From assembly GCA_017525525.1 (NCBI GenBank), contig JAFXSQ010000043.1, positions 1 through 64,000 of the forward strand: a stretch of 64,000 nucleotides of DNA. Direction: 5' to 3'. Shown one piece after another: positions 7,021 to 16,700 of the stretch (within the stretch, counting starts at the first letter, position 1; every line of letters begins with the position of its first letter). A program made the position numbers and the translations under genes. The DNA comes from Lachnospiraceae bacterium (GTDB taxonomy: Bacteria; Bacillota; Clostridia; Lachnospirales; Lachnospiraceae). The notes beneath the pieces were generated by a model. It ran no database searches, had not been told where the DNA came from, and saw only the letters and a program-made list of their open reading frames with translations.

Positions 7021-9498
7021 TTACTGCACTGTGTAGCAGGAGCTCTTTAATCCGTTTAAGACGTCCTCTATCTTAAGTCCGTCCTCGCTCCATGTAGTTG
7101 TGCTTACCATGAGGTACTGTCCGTCGCCAACCTCTGTGACAGCGGCGAGAATGGTTATGGTCACATCACCGAAGCTTGAATCCGGCTTTGCCTTATAAGT
7201 TCCCACAGTGTAGATTACCTTCTTACCGTCAACCTCTGTCTCAATGCAGCTGTCAACCTTCGAGTCCTCAAACTCCTCAGCCTCTTTACCGTCAAGAAGC
7301 ACTCTCTCGTCAAGGATTGCCTTCACATCGGTTCCATGCTCAAGGGTATAGTTGAGATCACGATAGTTCTCATCCATAAAGCTTACCATACCGCCTGCAT
7401 AGAAACACTCCCATCCCTCGGGGCCGTTGATCTGAACAACTACCTTTCCGTCCTCTGAAGCAACAACCATATCCTCGGGGGCTATCTCTTCATTAATACT
7501 CTCGGGATCGATCTCCTCGACGGTTGCGTCCTCACCGGGATCCTTTCCGTCATCATCAAGACTGCCGGTGAAATCATCGATTATTGAAGCTCCGTCACCC
7601 ATACCTCCGAAGAGATTGCTGAGCTCGCCATACCACTCAGATATCTTATCCTTATTATCCTCCATTATCTTGGTTAAATCATCCTTCGATAATGTGGTAA
7701 GATCATACTGCTTAATTGATGTGTCAACAGCCTTGGCTTCCTTGTTTGTAGCGTCTAAGGTTATATAACCACTGAGCTTTATCAATTCATTATCACCCTG
7801 CTTAACCGTTAACTCCGATATCTCGAGGGTGAACTTATCTGTCTTTGAAATATCCTTTAAAACGCCCTTGAATTCAGCATCAATCGACTGTCCGGCTGCA
7901 CTGAGTGAAAGCTTTCCTTCGATATTGTTGCCACTGGCCTTTGCGTCAATGGTCATATCCATAGATGTTCCGGCTGCTCCGAGGCTTATCTTGCCATTAA
8001 GGCTGTCTGCCGAACCCTCAAAATCTCCGGTAAGCGTTATGTTCTGACCCGCAGCACCAAGTGTAGCACTCGCAAAGATGTGATTATCCGAGTGATCCAT
8101 GAAAACATTATAATCAAGCGATGCTCCGAAGATGTTCCATGAACCGCTTGTCTCAATCTTGACAGCCATGCCGTCCTTGACATACACATTCAATACTATG
8201 TCGCCACCGACTATAGAAGGAATCATTGCCTTGACCTGCTTTATAGTCGCATCAAGCTGTGAAGCGTCTATTCCGAAGCCCGACAAAAGAGATGCATTTC
8301 CGGAAAGCACACCGACTGCTTTATCGACTACATCTGAGATAGCAGCCTCGATATCTGCCTCCGCTATGGTAACCTCATAATACTTTGCCTTAACCTCGGT
8401 ACCGTTTACACTTATCTTTTTACTTCCCTTTGATTTGAAGGTCGCCTTATCCCAAAGCTCGCTTTTAAACACGGTATCGGTTGAATAATCAGCAAGGTTA
8501 ACTGACTGGTAAAGATCCAGGTTGATGGCCGGAAGTACACTTAACGCATCTAGATTCAGCCCCTCCAAAAGCGGGGACTTAAGGAACGCATTAAGTATAT
8601 CATTTGTAGGAACGGTAAATGCTCCATCCACAAGCTCCGGAAGCTCCAAGTAAAGCTTGGAATCATCCGCCTTTACATCTGCAGAGATTATCTTATTGTC
8701 ATTATGCTTCATGACAAAATCGCCTGAAAGCCTCTTGGCAGCGTTGTCTCTGGTAAAGCTAAAATTCATTCCCACGCCGACATCCTGTCCGGATACGCTG
8801 TCTATCTTAAGCTCTGACGCTATGGTACCGCCATCCTTTAGAAGCTTTTCAGCGATGGAATTCACATCAACCTGATCTTGAAGGGATGTGATACTAATTC
8901 CGGTTTCAAAGCTCGACTTTATAGCCTCTTCAATCTTCTTCCTCGGGTTAAGAAGCTTCGGAAGAAGGAATATGCAGAAGCATACGATTGCAGCTATTAA
9001 AACCACCGCCACCGATATGCCGATAATTAGTCCCTTCTTGCTCTTCTTCGGAGGTGTTACACCTCCACCCATGCCTGAATTCATTCCGCCGTAAATCTGC
9101 CGGTTATCGAAACCGTTCTGACCTCCAAAGCCCTGTTGTCCCGCCATTCCGGGCTGAGAATTCATGCCGGGCTGACTGCCTGCATTCTGCTGCGGCGTAA
9201 AGGTCGGCTGCTCAGCCGCAAGGGAGAAGCCACCGGTTGAAGGCTGTTGCTGCGGTGTGAAGGTTGTCTGCTCCTGTCCTGTCGGCTGCTGCTGCGGCGT
9301 AAACATCGGCTGCTCAAGCTGCACCGGTGTATCGCTCGCAAGCTTAAGACCTCCGCTCTTGCTTCCGACTGTATTAGTCGCCTCCGTTGCAGCATTGTCT
9401 ACTGCATTAGACGCATCCGTCATCATGCTATCGAGCGTTCCGGCATTAAGCCCTCCTATTCCCGACTGCATCGGATCGTTTCCGAAATTATTATCCAT
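7021..9498 (-). CDS. Large single-span surface protein with Q/G/P-rich N-terminal tail
   Basis: 825 residues from the ATG at 9498 (GAGGAACGAA upstream; an in-frame ATG 18 bases earlier has a poorer site). Residues 1-150 are disordered and rich in Gln, Pro, Gly and Thr, with repeats of the type FTPQQQPTGQE. A basic patch (PPKKSKKG) precedes one transmembrane helix (about 160-182, LIIGISVAVVLIAAIVCFCIF). The remaining 640 residues are probably extracellular, with repeated beta-rich stretches (IDAKASGNNIEGKLSLSAAG, for example), an acidic linker (about 640-690, DDDGKDPGEDATVEEIDPE) and a final alpha/beta domain. No enzyme motif is seen. It lies between buk and aroD with gaps of about 30 bases, so it is probably in the same transcript. 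Confidence 0.75.
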   Translation of the reverse strand: MDNNFGNDPMQSGIGGLNAGTLDSMMTDASNAVDNAATEATNTVGSKSGGLKLASDTPVQLEQPMFTPQQQPTGQEQTTFTPQQQPSTGGFSLAAEQPTFTPQQNAGSQPGMNSQPGMAGQQGFGGQNGFDNRQIYGGMNSGMGGGVTPPKKSKKGLIIGISVAVVLIAAIVCFCIFLLPKLLNPRKKIEEAIKSSFETGISITSLQDQVDVNSIAEKLLKDGGTIASELKIDSVSGQDVGVGMNFSFTRDNAAKRLSGDFVMKHNDNKIISADVKADDSKLYLELPELVDGAFTVPTNDILNAFLKSPLLEGLNLDALSVLPAINLDLYQSVNLADYSTDTVFKSELWDKATFKSKGSKKISVNGTEVKAKYYEVTIAEADIEAAISDVVDKAVGVLSGNASLLSGFGIDASQLDATIKQVKAMIPSIVGGDIVLNVYVKDGMAVKIETSGSWNIFGASLDYNVFMDHSDNHIFASATLGAAGQNITLTGDFEGSADSLNGKISLGAAGTSMDMTIDAKASGNNIEGKLSLSAAGQSIDAEFKGVLKDISKTDKFTLEISELTVKQGDNELIKLSGYITLDATNKEAKAVDTSIKQYDLTTLSKDDLTKIMEDNKDKISEWYGELSNLFGGMGDGASIIDDFTGSLDDDGKDPGEDATVEEIDPESINEEIAPEDMVVASEDGKVVVQINGPEGWECFYAGGMVSFMDENYRDLNYTLEHGTDVKAILDERVLLDGKEAEEFEDSKVDSCIETEVDGKKVIYTVGTYKAKPDSSFGDVTITILAAVTEVGDGQYLMVSTTTWSEDGLKIEDVLNGLKSSCYTVQ

Positions 9499-9531
9499 TT
9501 CGTTCCTCCTGTACAAGCTGTAATAACACGC

Positions 9532-10602
9532 TTAGTAAACCTTAGCTTCCTCTTCCTTGTTAAGCACTCTGAGCGCTCCCTGTGCCAGAGCAAGGAGCTC
9601 ATCCTCGCCTGCGTACACGGTAACTCCGGATATGAAGCCTATCTTCTTAATGAGTTCACCGGTGGTGTATTTTGAGTAAGCAATTCCTCCGGTCATGATT
9701 ATCTGATCAACCTTGCCCTCAAGCACTGCGGACATCGCGCCGATATCCTTAGCCACCTGATATATGAAAGCGTCAAGCACAAGCTTGGCCTTTTCATCAT
9801 TCTTATTGAATGCAAGATCCTCTACGTCTCTTGCATCGTTGGTTCCAAGATATGCGTTGAAACCGCCCTTGCCGACAAGCTGCTTTACCATCTCGGCCTC
9901 TGTGTATTTGCCTGAATAGCAGAGCTTTACTATCTCGCCGTTCGGTACTCCTCCGACTCTCTCCGGTGAAAATGCGCCGTCACCGTTTAATGCATTAAAC
10001 ACATCTACAACTCTTCCATCCCTGTGAGCGCCGACAGACACGCCTCCGCCCATGTGTACAACAATAAGTCTCAAATCCTCATAAGGCTTACCGATTTCCT
10101 TGGCGTGGCGCTTTGCAACCGCCTTCTGGTTAAGAGCATGGAAGATACTTGTCCTCGGAAGCTCCGGATGACCGGAAAGTCTTGCCACATCATCAAGCTC
10201 GTCTACCACAACCGGGTCAACTATGTATGAAGGCACGCCGAGCTCATCTGCAATCTCCTTTGCAAGAAGACCACCTAAGTTGGAAGCATGCTCGCCTCTC
10301 TTGCACTCTGTAAGGTCCTTTATAAGCTCATCTGTTATAGCATAAGTACCGCCCGGGATAGGCTTTAAAAGTCCACCTCTTCCGACAATCACATCAAGGC
10401 TCTTTATGTCGAAGCCCTTGCTCTCAAGCATATCCGTGATCATCTTCTTGCGGAAGTCCTTCTGTGCAACTACTGTCTCAAACACCTTCAACTCATCGGT
10501 TGAGTGTCTCAAGGTCTCCTCAAAGAGAAGTGTCTCGTCCTCGAACACGCCGAGCTTTGTGGAGGTAGAACCGGGATTTATAATAAGTGATTTGTATGAC
10601 AT
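9532..10602 (-). CDS. buk: Butyrate kinase
   Basis: 356 residues, the typical length of butyrate kinases of the acetokinase/ASKHA superfamily. It transfers phosphate between butyryl-phosphate and ADP, giving butyrate and ATP. Motifs: N-terminal nucleotide loop [40 protein letters not shown] (phosphate 2 region) and [10 protein letters not shown] (adenosine region). AGGAGGAACATAAAT precedes the ATG. It follows ptb by 33 bases, the classic ptb-buk order, and marks butyrate formation by the kinase route. A branched-chain or isobutyrate kinase is the alternative and cannot be excluded from sequence. Confidence 0.95.
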   Translation of the reverse strand: MSYKSLIINPGSTSTKLGVFEDETLLFEETLRHSTDELKVFETVVAQKDFRKKMITDMLESKGFDIKSLDVIVGRGGLLKPIPGGTYAITDELIKDLTECKRGEHASNLGGLLAKEIADELGVPSYIVDPVVVDELDDVARLSGHPELPRTSIFHALNQKAVAKRHAKEIGKPYEDLRLIVVHMGGGVSVGAHRDGRVVDVFNALNGDGAFSPERVGGVPNGEIVKLCYSGKYTEAEMVKQLVGKGGFNAYLGTNDARDVEDLAFNKNDEKAKLVLDAFIYQVAKDIGAMSAVLEGKVDQIIMTGGIAYSKYTTGELIKKIGFISGVTVYAGEDELLALAQGALRVLNKEEEAKVY

Positions 10603-10635
10603 ATTTATGTTCCTCCTGTGAAAACTTTATGTTTA

Positions 10636-11544
10636 TTACTTAAGCTTCTCAGCAACAATTGCGGCAACGGCGATAGAGTTGATCTTAGTCTCCATATCGT
10701 CTGACCTTGATGTAAGAATAACCGGAGCCTTTGTACCCGTTAATACATTTCCGTTCTTAACCTTAGCGGTGTGAACAAGTGTCTTGTATACGAGGTTACC
10801 TGCGTGGATATCCGGGAAGAGAAGGATATCGGCATCTCCGACGATCTTCCTTCCTGTTGCGCCCTTGTGTCTTGCTGCCTCGGGATCGATCGCGAGATCC
10901 ATGGAAAGAGGTCCGTCCACGATACAGCCTGTAATCTTGCCTTCCTCATTCATCTTGGTAAGCTCTGCTGCCTCAACGGTAGCGGGCATCTTCGGGTTAA
11001 CAACCTCAACGGCTGCAAGCGGAGCAACCTTCGGGCACTCAATACCGCATGCATGCGCAATCTCAACGGTGTTGTTGATGATTCCTACCTTGTCCTCAAG
11101 TGTAGGATACGGGATAAATGCAACGTCCGTTAAGAAGAATATCTTGTCATAGCCCTCTATCTCAAAAAGGCATACATGAGAAAGCGGCTTACCGGTACGA
11201 AGACCAACCTCCTTGTCGAGTACGCTCTTTAAAAAGCCCTTGGTGTCGATAACGCCCTTCATGTACATATCGGCCTTGCCGTCATGAACAAGCTTAACTG
11301 CTGTAAGAGCTGCCTCATAATCATCCTTTACATCGATGATCTCGAACTCGGATATATCCTCGCCCATCTCCTTGGCGATGGCATTGATCTTGTCTGCGTC
11401 ACCTACGAGAACCGCATCGGCGATACCACGCTTCTTAGCCTCCTTAACTGCGCCGAGCACTGCGTCATCCTGTGCTACCGCTACGGCAAGCTTCTTCATG
11501 CTGCAATTCTTTACTGTCTCAAGTAATGCTTCAAATCCCTTCAT
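10636..11544 (-). CDS. ptb: Phosphate butyryltransferase
   Basis: 302 residues, normal for the PTA_PTB family. It converts butyryl-CoA and phosphate to butyryl-phosphate and CoA, feeding the kinase encoded just downstream. Motifs seen: AVAVAQDDAVLGAVKEA near the start, DMYMKGVIDTKGFLKSVLD, FLTDVAFIPYPTLEDKVGI and GADI-like LLFPDIHAGNLVYKTLVH, all characteristic of the butyryl branch. AAAGGAAAACG precedes the ATG. Since the window encodes the terminal kinase route, this organism may make butyrate without butyryl-CoA:acetate CoA-transferase, although that gene could lie elsewhere. Confidence 0.95.
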   Translation of the reverse strand: MKGFEALLETVKNCSMKKLAVAVAQDDAVLGAVKEAKKRGIADAVLVGDADKINAIAKEMGEDISEFEIIDVKDDYEAALTAVKLVHDGKADMYMKGVIDTKGFLKSVLDKEVGLRTGKPLSHVCLFEIEGYDKIFFLTDVAFIPYPTLEDKVGIINNTVEIAHACGIECPKVAPLAAVEVVNPKMPATVEAAELTKMNEEGKITGCIVDGPLSMDLAIDPEAARHKGATGRKIVGDADILLFPDIHAGNLVYKTLVHTAKVKNGNVLTGTKAPVILTSRSDDMETKINSIAVAAIVAEKLK

Positions 11545-11576
11545 GATATACGTTTTCCTTTCGTTGATTTATGGAT

Positions 11577-11825
11577 TTATTTTTTCTTTTTCAGTACCTC
11601 AAGCTTATAATCGAGGCGACCGTCTATTACATCAAGTATGGATAAAAGAAGACATAATAATACGGCAGCTAAACCGAGCTTTCTGTCGATGCGTTTCTTA
11701 AGCACCCTGTCTGCCTTCTTCGCTGCCTTGGCAAGCTTCTTTATCTCTCTTGACGGCTTTTCCTTTATGGCCTTCTTAGGCTCTTTTGCCTTCTTCGCAG
11801 GCTTGGCTCTTTTGATGCCGGACAC
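11577..11825 (-). CDS. Small Lys/Ala-rich protein with one membrane segment
   Basis: 82 residues, starting at GTG (GGAGGTGAG upstream). The first 50 residues are highly basic (KPAKKAKEPKKAIKEKPS), followed by one hydrophobic helix (about 53-66, LAAVLLCLLLSILDVI) and a short basic tail. It could be a membrane-tethered nucleic-acid- or phospholipid-binding peptide; I recognise no family. It ends 32 bases before ptb and may be the first gene of that transcript. Confidence 0.6.
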   Translation of the reverse strand: MSGIKRAKPAKKAKEPKKAIKEKPSREIKKLAKAAKKADRVLKKRIDRKLGLAAVLLCLLLSILDVIDGRLDYKLEVLKKKK

Positions 11826-11909
11826 TGTGTCTCACCTCCACACTAACGCACTATGTTATCACAAACTGCCACATTCTGCAAGTTTTAGTCCAACTTGACG
11901 CCACTCAAC

Positions 11910-11974
11910 CCGACACATGTGATACGCAGGACGTTCGCACTCCGTTTCACGGCCTGCTTTACCACATATGTCGG
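11910..11974. repeat. Long imperfect inverted repeat
   Basis: CCGACACATGTGATACGCAGG at the left pairs with CCTGC...CACATATGTCGG at the right across a 20-base loop. It lies between the GntR gene and the small basic protein, 85 bases upstream of the latter's start. It could be a transcript-end hairpin of the GntR gene, an attenuator, or an operator for the GntR protein itself. Confidence 0.45.
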
Positions 11975-12006
11975 ATTTCGCGGCTGTTTACTGTTTAGTT
12001 TTCTTT

Positions 12007-12678
12007 TTACATATTCCCGGTAGTAAGATTTCGTATTACAATTTGCTCTTGATTGTAAATGTGTTCGTTCATAACGCGGACTGCGGTCTCCTCGTCTCCG
12101 TTGAAGATGGCGCGCGTGATCTCGTCATGTTCGCGGACAAGGAAATCGTGGTAGGAGAAATCCTTCACGTATTCGACGCGGTAGCGGTAGACCTGCTCGC
12201 GTAAGTTCTGCGCGAGAGTTATGAGCTTAGGGTTCTTGGAGGCGTTGTAGATGCTGTTGTGGAAGGCGATGTCACAGTCCACGATGGCAGGTACAAGCTT
12301 CGAGTTGATGGCCTCCTTGAAGCGCAGGTTTGTATCCGCTATCTCGCGCTTTGCCTCATCGTCGAGGCGCTTGGTGGCAAGCTTGACCGACAGCTCCTCG
12401 ATAGCCATGCGGACCTCTAATGCGTCGGTTAAGTCCTTTACCGTTATGTTCGCAACCTGAGCGCCCTTCCTTGGAAGCATGACAACCAGGCCTTCGAGCT
12501 CAAGCATACGTATGGCCTCTCTGACCGGGGTACGGCTTACGCCAAGCTTGTTGGCAAGCGTAATCTCCATCAGCCTCTCGCCCGGATCAAGCTCGCCCTC
12601 TATTATTGCCTTCCTCAAGGTGTTGAACACAACCTCTCGAAGCGGCAGGTATTCATCGGGGTTTATCAATAATTTCAT
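12007..12678 (-). CDS. GntR-family regulator, FadR/FCD subfamily
   Basis: 223 residues. An N-terminal winged helix-turn-helix (about 10-75) has the family core ANKLGVSRTPVREAIRMLELEGLVV. The all-helical FCD effector domain (about 85-213) carries the Asp/His positions that bind a metal in this subfamily (CDIAFHNSIY; FLVREHDEITRAI). FCD regulators commonly sense small organic acids or sugar acids. Its gene lies directly upstream of the ptb-buk run and 14 bases after ispE, so control of the butyrate genes is plausible but not shown. AAGGAT precedes the ATG. Confidence 0.9.
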   Translation of the reverse strand: MKLLINPDEYLPLREVVFNTLRKAIIEGELDPGERLMEITLANKLGVSRTPVREAIRMLELEGLVVMLPRKGAQVANITVKDLTDALEVRMAIEELSVKLATKRLDDEAKREIADTNLRFKEAINSKLVPAIVDCDIAFHNSIYNASKNPKLITLAQNLREQVYRYRVEYVKDFSYHDFLVREHDEITRAIFNGDEETAVRVMNEHIYNQEQIVIRNLTTGNM

Positions 12679-12692
12679 AACTGCATCCTTAC

Positions 12693-13592
12693 TTAATTCG
12701 ACACCGGTCTTGTAATGTATATATTCTCCGCAATACCCTGCTTTTCTATCGAAGCGTAGGCCTGCTTTGCGTGCTCCTCATTCTCAAATATACCGAACAC
12801 AGTCGGGCCGCTTCCCGTCATCAGCGCCCCTAAGCTGTGGCAGATGACCATGGTCGCCTTTATGGCCTCGATTTCCCTGTACTCTTTTACCGACACGGAC
12901 TCGAGTACATTTGCAAATCGCCTTGTTACGCCCTTTATGTCATGGTTCTTCATGGCCTCCACCATACCGTCCACGTCCGGATGGTCCATATCCCCATCAT
13001 GATTAAGATTCGTGTAAATGTACTTCGTGTTCAAAGAAAGCGGCGGTTTTGCCACAAGTATATAGCAGTCGTCAAGCGGTGTAATCGGAGTCAGCTTTTC
13101 TCCTATACCCTCTGAAAGCGCCGTCTTCCCCAGTATGCAGAACGGTATATCCGAACCTATGGTAACGCCGAGCTCCATAAGCTTCTCAACCGGTACATTT
13201 AGCTCAAACAATTCATTTACCGCATGAAAAACCGCTGCTGCATCAGAGCTGCCGCCCGCCATACCCGCCTCAACAGGTATCTTCTTCTCAAGTTTTATAT
13301 CTATGGGCTTCTTTAAGCCATAGGTCTCGTACATAAGCTTTGCCGCCTTGAAGGCTAAGTTCTTCTCATCCGAGGGTATGCGTCCGCTGTCCGTGGAGAA
13401 GGTAATCAGCTCCTTAACGTCCGCAACCTCCTTTTCCTCGTCGTAAAGCGTAAAGTACAAAGTGTCGTGAAGGTCTATATTCTGCATGATCATACGGACA
13501 AAGTGGTAACCGTCATCCCTTTCACCTATTACATCGAGGCAGAGATTCAGCTTTGCGTATGCTTTTTTTTCGAGTGTGATTGAATCGCCCAT
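12693..13592 (-). CDS. ispE: 4-diphosphocytidyl-2-C-methyl-D-erythritol kinase
   Basis: 299 residues, normal length. A GHMP kinase that phosphorylates CDP-methylerythritol in the MEP isoprenoid pathway. Motifs: KKAYAKLNLCLDV at the N-terminus (substrate binding), the ATP loop PVEAGMAGGSSDAAAVFHAV, and LMTGSGPTVFGIF (third GHMP motif). GGGGG lies 10 bases before the ATG. It is followed after 14 bases by the GntR gene, an arrangement that suggests a shared transcript. Confidence 0.95.
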   Translation of the reverse strand: MGDSITLEKKAYAKLNLCLDVIGERDDGYHFVRMIMQNIDLHDTLYFTLYDEEKEVADVKELITFSTDSGRIPSDEKNLAFKAAKLMYETYGLKKPIDIKLEKKIPVEAGMAGGSSDAAAVFHAVNELFELNVPVEKLMELGVTIGSDIPFCILGKTALSEGIGEKLTPITPLDDCYILVAKPPLSLNTKYIYTNLNHDGDMDHPDVDGMVEAMKNHDIKGVTRRFANVLESVSVKEYREIEAIKATMVICHSLGALMTGSGPTVFGIFENEEHAKQAYASIEKQGIAENIYITRPVSN

Positions 13593-13636
13593 GTAACAAA
13601 TTCCCCCTGAAAATAATAATTCTTTAATAAATAATC

Positions 13637-13645
13637 ATTATAACA
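13637..13645 (-). promoter_or_regulatory. Extended -10 promoter of ispE
   Basis: On the minus strand TGTTATAAT is an extended -10 (TG-N-TATAAT). No good -35 is found 17 bases upstream. It lies 45 bases before the ispE ATG. Confidence 0.5.
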
Positions 13646-13706
13646 CTTTTTTACTTTTCCTGCCACAGAAAAAAGACTTAAAATTCACAGCTTCGCTCAC
13701 AGCAAA

Positions 13707-13735
13707 GGGACTGCCGCACTTATTGCGACAGTCCC
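13707..13735 (-). terminator. Hairpin after the giant kinase gene
   Basis: GGGACTGCCGCA pairs with TGCGACAGTCCC with a short loop and one mismatch. Only a short TTT follows on the minus strand, so termination may be weak. It lies 40 bases after the stop of the 1776-residue gene. Confidence 0.55.
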
Positions 13736-13774
13736 GTCAGCCAACTGCATGTCTTATGTACCGGACATATTATC

Positions 13775-16700
13775 TTAGAAGCCTTTAAGGTATTTAACCG
13801 ACTTCATACCGAAGCGCTTTGCCGCGGTGTACTTCTTTTTATCGATTACTTCGCCCATCACATCAAGGAAGTCCTTGGGAGAATTTCCGCTCAGTCCGCC
13901 TTTAAGATCCATCTTTTTATGAGAATCGATTATCCTGTCAAGCATATGGCTGCTTGCCTTTACGTAAAGCTCTCCAATATCGTTTCTCGCTTTCAGCATC
14001 TCTTCCTGAGTAGGAGGTACTATCTCATTAGCTTTGTCTTTACCACCCTTATCAAAGTACTTCACTGCTTTGTCAAGAAGATCCTTGTAAGATTCGGTTG
14101 CTTTCATTAAGTCAGCGCCGTACTTATCATCTGCATAGCACGGTCTTATTTTAAGCTCAAGATCAAAGTATTCTTCATACGTAATCTTTGACCACCCTTT
14201 CACGTTATTGGTGTGAAATTCCGGAAAAATCACAAACAGACCTTTCTTTATATCGTACTCAGTCTTCCCCGCTCCGCTTCTTGGTATCTGCTCGCCGAAT
14301 TCGTTTGTATGGGTTCCTTCATTGTGTTTTTCGTCACGCGTACGCTCATGGTTCTCATACTCTGTCCACAGCTTATCCTCGATCTCCTTCATACGCTCCT
14401 CTGTGATCTTATCCCTGTTCTTTACTGCATCAAGGTAAGTCTTTAACGCCTTATCAAGCTCTGTAGGTTTGAAAGCATCCCTTACATCTATCTCTTCCAC
14501 GTCTCCTCTGTCATCATACTGGAATTTAGCCAGCGTGTTGACAGCCTCTTTAACGCTTGTAAATCTTTTACCGTCCTTGTCCTTAGGCAGCTTATTTTTT
14601 GTGTATATACCGCTAAGCTGCTTGAACATATCCTCGCACTGACCTCTTGAAAGTGAGAATCCATGTGTCCTAAGAAGTTTTTGCTCAAAGAAATAATCCT
14701 CGTCTTCAGCCCTCTTTGCAAATTCTTTGCTTACATCGGTCTTTTTCTTCGAATTGTACATCTCCTCCATGACATCCAGAAACGAAGCCGGAGTATAGAT
14801 GTGGTCCAAGATAAACTTCTGACGGCGTTCCATATCTTCGTCATTTAAAAGTTCGAAGAAGCTTTCCCTGTCCATTCCTACCAGGTCTACCTTCGCTTTC
14901 TTTGCAAGCATGTACTGGCTCTTTGCCGAAAGACCCGCGCCCTTTCTCTGAAGATTCTCAAAAAGCTCGTCCTTGTAATCTTCCTCCCTGGTGCGGTTCA
15001 CACGCTCCATGGCAAGTATGGCGGAATTCATATCCAGCAGGATCTTGTTCATATCATCTATCGTGTTCTGAAGACGTATCTGGCAGCTTGAGAAGTTTGC
15101 TATGGCAGGCGGAAGCTCTAACCCTACCTCCTGAGCCCTTGCAAGGGCTACAGCGATACGCTGAGCAGTCGAGGTCGAATCTCCCATGGTCAGCACATCC
15201 TTGAACACCCATGTAAGCTCCTCCTTCTTAGCCTCAAATTCCTTCTCAGAGGTCTTCTCAAGCAGCTTCTTAAAGCCTTCGAGAAAGATGTTTACCTCCC
15301 CGGTGCCGGCAGCAAGCATCATCTTGGTTATCTGCTCCTGCTGGAACGCATTCAACTGTGTTGCGTTACCAAAGTCGATTACCGTAACACCGTCGCTGTC
15401 TATCATCATATTGCCGGCATGAAGATCGCCGTGATAGAAGCCTGCTCCGAATATTCCCTCTGTCACCCATTTTTCTGCAAGCTCTGTTAAGTATTTCTGT
15501 CTCTTCTCAAGCTCTTTATACTCTTTTTCGAGCTCCAGCCTGTCAACTATCAGGGAACCGGCTGTCCTTGATGTAAGGTTCTTGAACTCTATCTTGCCGT
15601 CTTTGTCCCTCTTTACTTCCGTCTTACCGTCCTTTACCGTTGTCTTGCAGTACTTGTTTATGATGCTGTCAGCCTTGTCCCTTGTGTCGGACATGTACTT
15701 CTTTACAGTGGTTCCGGGTGCCTGCTGTATGACCATGCAGTCCGCCGTCGGATCAACTATGGTTCCAAGCTTCATGGCTTTGACATTGTTTTCCTTGTGA
15801 CCGGCAAGCTTTTTGTCATATATCTGACCTTTTTGTACATTGCCTGCCTCTATGGTAAGATCAAGCTCCTCCTCAACCCTCTTGAAGGTTCCCTCGAAGG
15901 TAGCCTGCATACCTTTGTCTGTCTTCAAGGCAGCGGCGTGCATAACCTCATACTCACGCTTCATACGGTTTCGTACATCCGGACGGAGGATCTTGACTAC
16001 CACCTGCTGCTCACCTGTTATTCCCGGGCCTGATATCCTGCACAAAAATGCCTGTCCCACAGAAGCAGCACCAAGAGACTTGTCTATGACTATCTTGTTT
16101 ATCCTGCCGTTGGAGCGCTTTACTATACCATCCATGTGCTGCTGAACGACCTTCTTCGGTATGGGAAGAAGGCTGTCCTTCATCTCATCGATTGCCTTGG
16201 CTATACCCTTTGGTACCGCTGTTGTCGGTATACCCTGAAGCATCTTCTGGAACAGCGGTCCCGCTCCCTTGAACATGCCTCCGAGAATATCGGCAAAGTA
16301 CTCCATCTTCTCATCCGAGGTAAGCTTGTTTACCTCTGCAGGTGAAAGCTTCTTTACCGGTTTTGCGTTTCTGACGGCATAGGCGATCATCGATCTCTTA
16401 TCCTTGAGCTGCATGCCGCTGAAGTAGGTCTTCATCACATTCTTTATAAAAAGTCCCTGACCCTTGTTTCCCTTGACCGTATCCTCCATGATCTTGGTCA
16501 ATTCATTCTTCTCCCTGTCATAATGCGCCTGGAGCATCTTCTCGCTCTGCTCGATGGTATCCTTTATGCCCCTCTTTTCACTATCCTTTGCTGATTTAAG
16601 TCTGTTTTTGTTTTCTTTGATCGTATTCTTGAGCTCTTCCTTCATAAGCTTCCTGAACTCAATATCCGACTTCATCTTTTCTATTCTCTGCTTCGACTCC

